A stretch of 64,000 nucleotides of DNA from assembly GCF_015159595.1 (NCBI RefSeq), contig NZ_CP063304.1:2666001-2730000 (forward strand). The letters are read 5' to 3'. Below, one piece after another: positions 1 through 8,145 of the stretch; within the stretch, counting starts at the first letter, position 1; each line of letters starts with the position of its first letter. The notes beneath the pieces are model-generated. The model was not told the origin of the DNA. It did no database searches and saw only the letters and a list, made by a program, of their open reading frames with translations. The position numbers were made by a program, and so were the translations under genes. Origin of the DNA: Blautia liquoris. GTDB taxonomy: Bacteria; Bacillota; Clostridia; Lachnospirales; Lachnospiraceae.

Positions 1-2130
1 CATTTCCTCATCCTTGATCCATCTGGAGAAATCAACCATCTTAACCGACTGCATATCGAATGCATTTGAAGTGGTCTCTATTTTTTCTTCATGCAAAATT
101 GAAAAATCCGCATTTAAAAGAGCAATTTCTAACGTTGCATCTCTGGGTTGAAAGGATTCATTGAGAATATAATATGTAATTTTCGTACTTAGTTCTTCTT
201 CCTCACACGCACTGGCCATATATCGGGCGTAGAATCGCCTGGCTCCATAGTGAAGAGCCTTCCATCTTCCATAGTAGTCTATGCTCGACCAGGAGGCCAC
301 CGGCCAGCAATCATTTAACTGCCAGTAGATAGAGCCCATGCATCTTCCCCAGTTTCTTCTCCAATGTTCAACACCATATTGAATTGCCTTCAGCTGTAAT
401 ATTTGAGAGATATAAGCTATATTTTCCAAATCTTTCGGATATTTATAATATTCGGATATATAAGAAAAAATCTTTGTATTGGCCTTCCCATTCTTCTGAT
501 GAGATTCCATCACCTCACTGAAAATATTTCTATCTTCTTCAAGAGTAAAGCTCTCAATTGTCTTTTTATGAGGGAAAGATTGGAATCCAAATTCAGAACA
601 AAAGCGGAAGTAAGCATTCCTATACTCAGTAAATGGTTTGTTAGAATGCCATACCTCCCAGTAATGATTATCTCCTCTGTTCCAGTCGTTTGGATCATCA
701 AAGGAACCTCCGGATGAGGGCGAAGACAGCCAATAAAAAGTCTGGTCATCATATTTTCTTACCTCCCTTGGCAAGAGCATCTCAAAGATTTTGATATAAT
801 CAGCTTTATATTTCTCACGATGTCCCTTCAGACGGCCGCCTCCATTCCAAAGCCACTCCATCTCATTGTTTCCGCACCAGAGGGCAAGACAGGCGTGATG
901 ACGAATTCTTTTTACCTGATCTCTCGTTTCTGCGAGAATATTTACTTCAAATTCATTGTTCAAGTCATACACATTACACGCAAACATCAGATCCTGCCAT
1001 ACCAAAATCCCATATTTGTCACACATGTCATATAAAAAATTCTCCGGATAATATCCGCCGCCCCACACACGAATGCAATTGAAATTGGCCGTCGCGCAGT
1101 CTTTTATCAATTGCTCAGTTCTCTCCTTAGTAATTCTTGAGAGAATGTTATCCTCAGGTATATAATTAGCACCCATACCGAATATTTTCTGTCCATTAAT
1201 TACATATGCAAATTCATTTCCCCACTCATCTTCTTTGGTACTTACTGTAATTGTGCGAAGACCAATCTTGTATTCACGTTTATCCAAAATCTGATCATTC
1301 CCCAGCAAAAAGATTTCTGTTTTATACAGTGGCTGCTCGCCATATCCATTCGGCCACCACAATTTTGGTTCCGGAATCTGGATATTTACATGGCCTGCGG
1401 TTGTTCCTTTCATCGTTTGTTCAAAAGTTCTTCCTTTTGGCTCTGTAATACGTACCTCTATTTCTGTATTGGTAAGATCTGTTCCAAACGTTCTTATGGG
1501 ACAGTCAATCTCCACTGTCACCATGTTGTTCTCATGTTTCTGGCAAATATATATATCCCGGAATTTTGCCCCATGAAAAGTTTCCAGATAGACTTCTCTG
1601 AAAATTCCCATATCCGGCAGCTGAGGTCCCCAGTCCCAGCCAAACATATAATGTGCTTTTCTTAAACTACCGTTTCCCGCCATAGATCCCGTAGACGTAT
1701 ACGTTATATCACTGTTTTTGTCTTTTTGTTCGATGTACGCGATTGGAGAATGAAGATATACTTTCAGATCATTCTCCCTTTTTGCCCTGGATTTCAGATC
1801 GAAACGCCAGGTTCTATGCATATCCTTTACGTTCTCCAGAAGCTCATCATTTACATATATGTCCGCAATTGTATCAATTCCTTCAAATACCAGGTTTATC
1901 TCATCCGAAGAAAGGATTTCATCCGTCAGTGAAAAATGGCAGCTATACACATAATCCTTACGAAACAACTCTTTCACCTTATACTCATTGATTCTCCAAT
2001 AAGGATCTTCTGTCATGTTGTCGGCCAGCATTTGTGATAATACACTTCCAGGTACGTCCGCATCTATTTCTTCTTCCCATTTTGGGGACCTTAACTTCCA
2101 TGTCCCATCTAAACTCAATCTGTTCTTCAT
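1..2130 (-). CDS. beta-mannosidase, GH2 family (partial, 3' end outside window)
   Basis: Exo-acting glycosidase expected to release non-reducing-end mannose from beta-mannosides. The frame is open from an ATG at 2130 to the window edge, giving 710 residues; the family is usually about 800-850, so only the C-terminus is missing. The N-terminal GH2 sugar-binding region opens with LDGTWKLRSP and contains GSMAGNGSLRKAHYMFGWDWGP, a beta-mannosidase-like stretch. The catalytic pair is visible: acid/base Glu423 in WCGNNEMEW and nucleophile Glu513 in CSEFGFQSFP, 90 residues apart as expected. No signal peptide is seen, so it is probably cytoplasmic and acts on imported oligosaccharides. It lies 17 bp after the permease gene and is the last visible gene of that operon. 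Confidence 0.9.
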   Translation of the reverse strand, partial: MKNRLSLDGTWKLRSPKWEEEIDADVPGSVLSQMLADNMTEDPYWRINEYKVKELFRKDYVYSCHFSLTDEILSSDEINLVFEGIDTIADIYVNDELLENVKDMHRTWRFDLKSRAKRENDLKVYLHSPIAYIEQKDKNSDITYTSTGSMAGNGSLRKAHYMFGWDWGPQLPDMGIFREVYLETFHGAKFRDIYICQKHENNMVTVEIDCPIRTFGTDLTNTEIEVRITEPKGRTFEQTMKGTTAGHVNIQIPEPKLWWPNGYGEQPLYKTEIFLLGNDQILDKREYKIGLRTITVSTKEDEWGNEFAYVINGQKIFGMGANYIPEDNILSRITKERTEQLIKDCATANFNCIRVWGGGYYPENFLYDMCDKYGILVWQDLMFACNVYDLNNEFEVNILAETRDQVKRIRHHACLALWCGNNEMEWLWNGGGRLKGHREKYKADYIKIFEMLLPREVRKYDDQTFYWLSSPSSGGSFDDPNDWNRGDNHYWEVWHSNKPFTEYRNAYFRFCSEFGFQSFPHKKTIESFTLEEDRNIFSEVMESHQKNGKANTKIFSYISEYYKYPKDLENIAYISQILQLKAIQYGVEHWRRNWGRCMGSIYWQLNDCWPVASWSSIDYYGRWKALHYGARRFYARYMASACEEEELSTKITYYILNESFQPRDATLEIALLNADFSILHEEKIETTSNAFDMQSVKMVDFSRWIKDEEM

Positions 2131-2147
2131 ACCGCCCTCTCTGGTTC

Positions 2148-2993
2148 TTATGCCTTTAATCCTGATGTGGAAATTCCCTCTACAAAGTTTCTCTGGAAAA
2201 TAAGGAAAAAGATAATTACCGGAATAACAAAAAGTGTTGCGGCTGCCATCAGATGGGTCCAATCCGTTGAAAAAGATCCCAGAAACTGCTGCAAACCTAA
2301 GGACAGTGTCAGTTTCTCTGTTTTATTAATATAAATTAAAGGTGCCAGATAATCGGACCATGCCGCAATAAAGGATTGAATTCCAACTGTAGTAAGGGCA
2401 GGCTTTGAGAGTGGAAGTGCAATGCTTATATAGCGCTTTAATTCGCCGGCTCCATCAATCTTTGCCGCTTCCATAAGAGAATTCGGCAATCCCTGAAAAA
2501 ATTGTCTCATTATAATAATATAGAACGGGCTTCCACAAAACATAGGCACAATCAGGGGCAGATAGGTGTTCGTCAAGCCCAGATTGTTCCAGATTTTATA
2601 AAGCGGAATCATAGTCACCGTATATGGAATCATCATAGTTCCCATAATAAGACTGGAAATAAACGTACTGCCTCTCCATTTGATTTTTGCCAGAGAGTAG
2701 GCAATCAGTGGTGTTGATAAAAGCTGTCCTGCCACCGAAAACACTGTTATTAAAATTGTATTTTTCAAGTATTTCAGATAAGGGATCTTTTGCATTGCCT
2801 CCGGATAATTATCCCATATAATCTTCCTCGGAAACAACTTCACCGGAAGTTGAAAAGCATCCGCATTTGTCTTTAAGGAAGTTGTTACCATAATTAAAAA
2901 TGGTGAAAAAAAGATAACACATAATAGGACTATTAATATGGTAACGGGGATTTTCTTTAACTTCTTTTTATAATATGCATTCGTTCTTTTCAT
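2148..2993 (-). CDS. sugar ABC transporter permease, MalG/AraQ type
   Basis: Inner-membrane subunit of a CUT1 carbohydrate importer. Six hydrophobic segments are visible, and the EAA loop that docks the ATPase reads EAAKIDGAGELKRYISIALPLSKP-like around the middle of the C-terminal half; the C-terminal EGISTSGLKA ending is typical of the MalG branch. Two upstream in-frame ATGs exist (3014 and 3002), but the GGAG site sits 9 bases before the ATG at 2993, so that start is preferred. It begins 1 base after the stop of the upstream permease, so the two are translationally coupled. No ATPase gene is present in the operon. Confidence 0.9.
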   Translation of the reverse strand: MKRTNAYYKKKLKKIPVTILIVLLCVIFFSPFLIMVTTSLKTNADAFQLPVKLFPRKIIWDNYPEAMQKIPYLKYLKNTILITVFSVAGQLLSTPLIAYSLAKIKWRGSTFISSLIMGTMMIPYTVTMIPLYKIWNNLGLTNTYLPLIVPMFCGSPFYIIIMRQFFQGLPNSLMEAAKIDGAGELKRYISIALPLSKPALTTVGIQSFIAAWSDYLAPLIYINKTEKLTLSLGLQQFLGSFSTDWTHLMAAATLFVIPVIIFFLIFQRNFVEGISTSGLKA

Positions 2994-2994
2994 A

Positions 2995-3945
2995 TTATTC
3001 ATCTCCTGCTCCATTTTCAGCGACCTTATTGGTCAATTTAATCATAACAAATGTCATGATACTTACGGCAATAAAAAGCAGCCAGGCCATCGCAGACGCT
3101 CTTCCCATCTTCATATACGAAAATGCAGTGTTAAACAGATACAACGGATACATCAAGATAGAATTTGCAGGACCTCCTCCTGCGTTACTGGCTCCTCCGC
3201 CGCTGCTGGCATTAATGATTACGTATACTTGTGTAAAATACTGAAAAGCATTGATAATATTCAAAATTGCCTGATAGACAAGTACAGATGCCACACATGG
3301 AAGTGTTATCTTAAAAAACCGCTGGAATGCATTGGCCCCGTCCAGCTCAGCAGCTTCATAATAGCTTCTGGGAACATCCTGAAGTGCTGCCAGACATATC
3401 AGCATTGTCGTACCGGTACACCATGTCCCCATCAATACAAGTGCCCATTTTGTATAAGACGGATCCATCAGCCAGGATGGACCATTGATTCCAAACATAC
3501 CGAGCACTCTGTTAATATAACCATAGGTCGGATCGAACATCCAGATCCACACCATAGTTGCTGCAATCATAGGTATTACAGAGGGCATAAAAAAGACAGT
3601 TCTTGCTGCCCCTCTTCCCTTGAATTTCCTGTTCAGTAATGTTGCAAGGAACAATGCAACAAATAAATTCACAGGTGTTGAAACAAAAGCCATAAATAAT
3701 GTGTTTTTTAAACTTTTAAAAACAAGCGGATCGTGAAAAATATATTTGAAATTTTTCAATCCAACCCATGTTGGATCCTTCACTGGATTAAATTCCGTAA
3801 AGCTATAATAAAATGATGTAAACAATGGAATAATGCTAAAACAAATAAATCCAATAATCCATGGCAGCGCAAATAGCAGTCCATTACGTGTATCTCGTCT
3901 GGTGTATCTTTTCTTATTGACACTGACTTTATTTTTCATCTTCAA
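2995..3945 (-). CDS. sugar ABC transporter permease, MalF/UgpA type
   Basis: Second membrane subunit of the same importer, 316 residues with six predicted membrane helices and an EAA loop (YEAAELDGANAFQRFFKITL). The start is a TTG at 3945, 6 bases after a perfect AGGAGG; an ATG two codons later (3939) has a longer 12-base spacing and is the alternative. A glycine/serine-rich stretch (SSGGGASNAGGG) in the last periplasmic loop is longer than usual. It lies downstream of the solute-binding protein, separated by a hairpin at 4017-4052. Confidence 0.9.
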   Translation of the reverse strand: MKMKNKVSVNKKRYTRRDTRNGLLFALPWIIGFICFSIIPLFTSFYYSFTEFNPVKDPTWVGLKNFKYIFHDPLVFKSLKNTLFMAFVSTPVNLFVALFLATLLNRKFKGRGAARTVFFMPSVIPMIAATMVWIWMFDPTYGYINRVLGMFGINGPSWLMDPSYTKWALVLMGTWCTGTTMLICLAALQDVPRSYYEAAELDGANAFQRFFKITLPCVASVLVYQAILNIINAFQYFTQVYVIINASSGGGASNAGGGPANSILMYPLYLFNTAFSYMKMGRASAMAWLLFIAVSIMTFVMIKLTNKVAENGAGDE

Positions 3946-4016
3946 TTCATACCTCCTATCGCAAAAGAGGTAGTATAATTCCTACACTCCCGTTTCTTCT
4001 TTTTTAAGATTCTTAT

Positions 4017-4052
4017 GTGCCCAAAAATTGCTTTGAGGAAATTTTTGGGCAC
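4017..4052 (-). promoter_or_regulatory. intra-operon hairpin after SBP gene
   Basis: A perfect 13-bp inverted repeat (4017-4029 and 4040-4052, arm GTGCCCAAAAATT) with a 10-base loop lies between the binding-protein stop and the first permease. No T-run follows on the minus strand, so it is unlikely to be a full terminator; it more likely protects the 3' end of the SBP message or attenuates partially. Confidence 0.7.
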
Positions 4053-4060
4053 ACTTAAAC

Positions 4061-5389
4061 CTATTCTTCTAATAATTTTGTCTGTTCTGTCAACTCTTTC
4101 ATGGCATCTTCTGGTGTTTTAATACCGTTATACACATAATCCAGATACTCATCAATCAGTGATGTATATTTGGCCAGATCTGCAATCTTAGGATACTGGA
4201 TTCCATTTTCCTTCTTTAATGCCTCTATAAATACATCATAGTTTTGCATTGCCAGCATATCTTTATCATCATATAAATCCAGTTTCGTCGGAAGGTTTCC
4301 GATCGCCATCAATGTTTCTTTTGTGGAATCAGAATCCGTGAAAAATTTAGCGAATTCCCAGGCGCCTTCTTTGTTGTTGGCAACAACCGGTATTGCAAGG
4401 CTATTCGTCTCATATCGGCTTGTCCCCTGCAAATCCGGGTTTTCTTCTGTCCCAGGTGTTAATGCCACATCATAATTCACATCCGGACCCCAATCAGCCG
4501 CCATCGTTGCCAGCCAGGGACCATCAAACCGGAATAATTGTTTTCCTGCAAAAAACATATCGTTTTCTGTATAGCGGTTGGTATTTGCAGAGGCTACAAA
4601 AGCCTGTACTTTCTCTATGCCATATTTTTCACGGAATTTCATGTTCATATTCAAACTGTCCAAAATCAACGGATCATCTGGTGTCAGTGTTTTTCCATCA
4701 TCGGACCACCATTTTCCTCCAAAGGAATATACTAATTCCTGCCTTGCAGATGCCAAAGGAAATAATGGATATCCCAGACGGGTGATATTACCACTCTCAT
4801 CAACCTGAGTCGCTTTTTCTGCCATCTCATAGAGCTCTTCCATAGTCTTTGGCGGCTCGGAATAACCAATTTCCTTCAAAATATCTTTATTGTAGAACAT
4901 TTGAATAATCTGAGCTGCAAATGGAAGTGCATACAAGGTATCATCAATCGTATTGGATTCCAAAGCCTGTTTTGCAAAAATGGAATTCGCATCATATCCG
5001 TCTTCTTTTGCCAGATCGGATACAGATTCTATCAGACCAGATTTTGCATATGAGATGATATCCTGATTCGTAACTTCCACGACATCAGGAGCATCACTTC
5101 CGGATAATGCCACGATAATCTTCTGCTTATCCATAGCACTTAAGCCTTCTACTTCATACTTATCCTGGCTTTCGTTGAATGCCTGAATAGCTTCTTCAAA
5201 GGCTTTTCCCTCTTCGCTGGTATGAGAATACCAGAATACAACTTTTTCTTTCTTTCCGGAAGTATCCTTTGAATTCTCTGCTTTTTTCCCGGAATTCTCA
5301 TTTGTCTTTCCGTCTGTACCTCCACATCCGGCAAACGTTCCCATCGCCAGTACTACTGCCAGAAACCCTGCAATTACCTTTTTTTTCAT
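4061..5389 (-). CDS. extracellular sugar-binding lipoprotein (CUT1 SBP)
   Basis: Captures an oligosaccharide outside the cell and delivers it to the two downstream permeases. It has a lipoprotein signal peptide: MKKK, a hydrophobic core and a lipobox ending FAGC at Cys21, then a charged linker rich in N, S, K and D. The body (KVVFWYSHTSEEGKAF onward) is a family 1 extracellular binding fold, 442 residues in all. The start has a good AAGGAGAAGGG site. It is the first gene of the operon that ends in a beta-mannosidase, which suggests a manno-oligosaccharide ligand; this is inference from context. Confidence 0.9.
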   Translation of the reverse strand: MKKKVIAGFLAVVLAMGTFAGCGGTDGKTNENSGKKAENSKDTSGKKEKVVFWYSHTSEEGKAFEEAIQAFNESQDKYEVEGLSAMDKQKIIVALSGSDAPDVVEVTNQDIISYAKSGLIESVSDLAKEDGYDANSIFAKQALESNTIDDTLYALPFAAQIIQMFYNKDILKEIGYSEPPKTMEELYEMAEKATQVDESGNITRLGYPLFPLASARQELVYSFGGKWWSDDGKTLTPDDPLILDSLNMNMKFREKYGIEKVQAFVASANTNRYTENDMFFAGKQLFRFDGPWLATMAADWGPDVNYDVALTPGTEENPDLQGTSRYETNSLAIPVVANNKEGAWEFAKFFTDSDSTKETLMAIGNLPTKLDLYDDKDMLAMQNYDVFIEALKKENGIQYPKIADLAKYTSLIDEYLDYVYNGIKTPEDAMKELTEQTKLLEE

Positions 5390-5449
5390 TTTCCCTTCTC
5401 CTTTTATAAATTTTAATTAGTTTCATATGTATTTCTTTTTTGTTTATTG

Positions 5450-5478
5450 ATCATATCATACTTTTTATAATATATCAA
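5450..5478 (-). promoter_or_regulatory. sigma-A promoter for SBP/permease/mannosidase operon
   Basis: On the minus strand a -35 TTGATA (5473-5478) and a -10 TATGAT (5450-5455) are separated by 17 bases, about 60 bases upstream of the SBP start. The rest of 5390-5726 is very AT-rich and no gene or other clear site was seen in it. Confidence 0.55.
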
Positions 5479-5726
5479 TAGAATTATTACAAATAGTAAT
5501 ATTTTTTCATTTTTACTTACTCATTTTAAAGGATATGTTCGTTTTTATGTGTGTATATATTACATTTTCGGCCTAAATATTGGAATTTTTATATTTCTCT
5601 TTTTTGTATTTTTGTGTTTCTTCTTTAATTCTCTTAAATAAATCTTACTTATATTCTGTTTATACCTATTTTTCCCATACAATCTCAAAAATATTTATAA
5701 TTAAATTTTATATTCTAAAAAAAATA

Positions 5727-5755
5727 TTGAAAACATGAACCAAATCATATATAAT
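5727..5755 (+). promoter_or_regulatory. sigma-A promoter for regulator-nanE-nanK operon
   Basis: TTGAAA (5727-5732), a 17-base spacer and a perfect TATAAT (5750-5755). The -10 box overlaps the in-frame ATG at 5754, so that ATG cannot be the start codon of the following gene. Confidence 0.7.
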
Positions 5756-5792
5756 GAAACAAGCACAAAATAAAGGAGAGGAATTTTTATCC

Positions 5793-6455
5793 ATGAACAC
5801 TATTGAAGAAGCTCTTCCATTATTCCAGCAAATCATGGATTTGATTTGTATCACTTTTGGTGAAAACTGCGAAGTTACACTTCACGATTGGTCCAAGGGA
5901 TATGAGCACTCTATCGTTGCAATTAAAAACGGGCATGTTACAAAACGCCAAGTGGGTGATTGCGGAAGTAATCTTGGCCTCGAGATTATGCGTGGTAAAA
6001 TCGAAGGCGGCAATCGGTTTAATTATATGACCAAAACGAGCTGCGGACAGATGTTAAAGTCAAGTACTATTTATCTTACAAATGATAACGGGGAGACAAT
6101 TGGTGCCCTCTGTGTAAATATCGATATTACAGAGGCTTTGGACTTTCAAAAATCATTTGCCTCCTTCATAGGGGCAGAAACAGTATCTCAGATAGAAACC
6201 CCTGCAGAAAGTATCGAATTTCACGCCAATAATGTCGGACAACTAACAGATTTTCTGATCTCCCAAAGTCTCGAGCTGGTGAATAAGCCCAGTGATCAAT
6301 TGACAAAAGAAGACAAAATGACCATCCTTAAATTTCTGGATGAAAAAGGACTTTTTCTGATCACAAAATCTGGTGATAAAGTCTGCCAATTTCTAAATAT
6401 TTCTAAATTTACTTTTTACAACTATTTAGAAATGATACGGGGAGAAAAAGAATAG
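5793..6455 (+). CDS. YheO/DauR-type PAS-HTH transcriptional regulator
   Basis: Predicted DNA-binding regulator with the YheO-like PAS domain (roughly residues 5-125; FGENCEVTLHDWSKG, then GALCVNIDITEAL) and a C-terminal DauR-type helix-turn-helix (TKSGDKVCQFLNISKFTFYNYL). Relatives such as DauR control amino-acid or sugar catabolism in response to small ligands. The start at 5793 is preferred (220 residues): it follows a GGAGAGG site, whereas an upstream ATG at 5754 lies inside the -10 box. It is the first gene of an operon with nanE and nanK, with 11 bases to nanE, so it probably controls ManNAc catabolism locally in place of the more usual RpiR/NanR type. Confidence 0.8.
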   Translation: MNTIEEALPLFQQIMDLICITFGENCEVTLHDWSKGYEHSIVAIKNGHVTKRQVGDCGSNLGLEIMRGKIEGGNRFNYMTKTSCGQMLKSSTIYLTNDNGETIGALCVNIDITEALDFQKSFASFIGAETVSQIETPAESIEFHANNVGQLTDFLISQSLELVNKPSDQLTKEDKMTILKFLDEKGLFLITKSGDKVCQFLNISKFTFYNYLEMIRGEKE

Positions 6456-6466
6456 GAGATTTATAT

Positions 6467-7180
6467 ATGAAGTATTCTAAAAAAGAGATTCTCAGGAGAA
6501 TAAAAGGTAAGTTAATTGTGTCCTGTCAGGCTCTGCCCTTGGAACCTCTGTACGTGGAAGAAAAGTCTGTTATGTATCTTATGGCTCGTGCCGCCAAGGA
6601 GGCGGGTTCTCCTTGTATCCGCACAAGTAGTGTCCGCGATGTTGCAGCAATTAAAGAAGAGACTAATCTCCCTGTAATAGGTATCATAAAAACCAGATAC
6701 GAAGGCTATGACTCTTATATCACACCCACCATGAAAGAGATTGATGAATTGGCAGCTGCAGATACAGACATCATCGCTTTAGACTGTACCTTGAGAAACC
6801 GGGGAGACGGCACCACAATCAATGAGTTTATAAAGTCAATAAAAGATAAATATCACGATATGATCCTCATGGCGGATATCTCTACCTATGAAGAGGGAAT
6901 TAACGCATGGAAATGTGGAGTAGATTTCGTCGGAACGACACTCAGCGGATATACCGACTATTCCCCCCAAAAGGAAGAACCTGACTTCGAACTTGTCCAA
7001 AAGCTTGCGGCTGCTATAGATATTCCCCTGATCGCAGAGGGAAAGATACACACTCCCGAACAGGCAGTCCAAATGTTGAAGTGCGGGGCATATGCAGTTG
7101 TAGTGGGCGGAGCCATCACCCGTCCTCTGGAAATTGCCTCCCGCTTTATCAAAGCCATCGAGGAAAAAAGCGATGAATAA
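6467..7180 (+). CDS. nanE: N-acetylmannosamine-6-phosphate 2-epimerase
   Basis: Converts ManNAc-6-phosphate to GlcNAc-6-phosphate, which then enters amino-sugar catabolism. The 237-residue sequence is a full-length TIM barrel of the NanE family: LIVSCQALPLEPLY at the first strand, then IIGIIKTRY-like, ITPTMKEIDELAAA, MADISTYEEG, TTLSGYT, LIAEGKIHTPEQA and GAYAVVVGGAITRP, all typical NanE blocks. The start has a TAGGAG site. Its last bases overlap nanK. No nanA (sialate lyase) is present in the window, so the ManNAc source could be free ManNAc rather than sialic acid. Confidence 0.93.
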   Translation: MKYSKKEILRRIKGKLIVSCQALPLEPLYVEEKSVMYLMARAAKEAGSPCIRTSSVRDVAAIKEETNLPVIGIIKTRYEGYDSYITPTMKEIDELAAADTDIIALDCTLRNRGDGTTINEFIKSIKDKYHDMILMADISTYEEGINAWKCGVDFVGTTLSGYTDYSPQKEEPDFELVQKLAAAIDIPLIAEGKIHTPEQAVQMLKCGAYAVVVGGAITRPLEIASRFIKAIEEKSDE

Positions 7181-8129
7181 TACATACCTTGGAGTAGATA
7201 TAGGAGGGACAGCTGTTAAGCTTGGACTTATTACTGGCGACGGAAATCTTCTTTTTACGCACACCTCCCCGGTTAATTTTGACAAATACAAGACCCCTAT
7301 CATGAAAACAGTCCTTAGGGAAATTGACTGCTTTTTGTCTAAGAACAAGCTCGTTTCTTCAGATTTGCTCGGAATAGGTGTATCGGCGACGGGACAGATT
7401 GATCCAAAATCCGGTATAGTAACCGGCAGCGCCGGTCATATCAGCAACTGGCTTTTAACACCTGTTAAAGATTTACTGGAGAACAGATACCACCTGCCTG
7501 TCTCGGTCGCCAATGATGCCAATTGTGCGATTATCGGCGAGCATTGGAAAGGATGCGCCATCGGATTCTCCGATATCATCATGATTACTATAGGAACAGG
7601 CATCGGAGGAGGCATCATATGTAACGGCAGACTGCTTTCGGGACATACTGGTATCGCCGGTGAATTGGGCCATTTCTCCATTCAAAAAGACGGCACCATG
7701 TGCAGCTGCGGTAACATTGGATGCTATGAGCAATATGCATCAGCATCGGCTTTAGTAAAAGCGGTCCGAGAAGCACTGCCATCTTTTCATTCTTACTCCA
7801 AAACAGACCCTGATCAAATCAATGGAAAGTTTATCTTTGATCAGGTAAAGGCCGGAAGTATCGAATATCAGCGCGTTGTTGACAACTGGATTGATAATAT
7901 TGCCATGGGTCTGACAGGCTTGATTCATATTTTTAATCCGGAACTTGTTGTGATTGGAGGAGGGATCAGTCAGCAGGAAGAATTATTAATAGTACCTCTG
8001 CGTGAAAGAGTTCTTTCTAAGATCATGCCTGGTTTCCGAAAAGATCTACAATTTCGAAGTGCAAAATTAGACAACAACGCTGGTTTAATCGGAGCTGTCC
8101 GCAATTTAATCGAAAAAGGAGCTGCATAA
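7173..8129 (+). CDS. nanK: ROK-family N-acetylmannosamine kinase
   Basis: Sugar kinase of the ROK family, expected to phosphorylate ManNAc to the substrate of NanE. It starts with the ATP-binding LGVDIGGTAVKLG motif; a second phosphate-binding block reads ITIGTGIGGGII, the HxGE-type helix reads AGELGHFS, and the zinc-site cysteines are in CSCGNIGCYEQ. The start ATG at 7173 follows GAGGAAAAAAGCG and overlaps the last 8 bases of nanE (ATGAATAA), indicating translational coupling. 318 residues is normal for the family. Specificity for ManNAc rather than glucose is inferred from the nanE neighbour. Confidence 0.85.
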   Translation: MNNTYLGVDIGGTAVKLGLITGDGNLLFTHTSPVNFDKYKTPIMKTVLREIDCFLSKNKLVSSDLLGIGVSATGQIDPKSGIVTGSAGHISNWLLTPVKDLLENRYHLPVSVANDANCAIIGEHWKGCAIGFSDIIMITIGTGIGGGIICNGRLLSGHTGIAGELGHFSIQKDGTMCSCGNIGCYEQYASASALVKAVREALPSFHSYSKTDPDQINGKFIFDQVKAGSIEYQRVVDNWIDNIAMGLTGLIHIFNPELVVIGGGISQQEELLIVPLRERVLSKIMPGFRKDLQFRSAKLDNNAGLIGAVRNLIEKGAA

Positions 8130-8139
8130 CGGCAGCTCC
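8118..8139. terminator. bidirectional rho-independent terminator
   Basis: Inverted repeat GGAGCTGC (8118-8125) / GCAGCTCC (8132-8139) with a 6-base loop. On the minus strand it is followed by TTTTT, on the plus strand by CCCTTTTATTTT. It serves the convergent nanK and DUF4127 genes and overlaps the last codons of nanK. Confidence 0.85.
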
Positions 8140-8145
8140 TCCCTT

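Noticed and set aside
403-1665. Several plus-strand open frames opposite the first gene
   Set aside because: They lie antisense to a clearly coding beta-mannosidase, lack ribosome sites and have no protein-like motifs.
4017-4052. Hairpin as a rho-independent terminator
   Set aside because: No T-run follows on the minus strand, and the downstream permease genes have no own promoter visible.
5754-5792. Upstream ATG start for the YheO-type regulator
   Set aside because: The ATG overlaps the -10 box of the predicted promoter, and there is no ribosome site; the start at 5793 is better.
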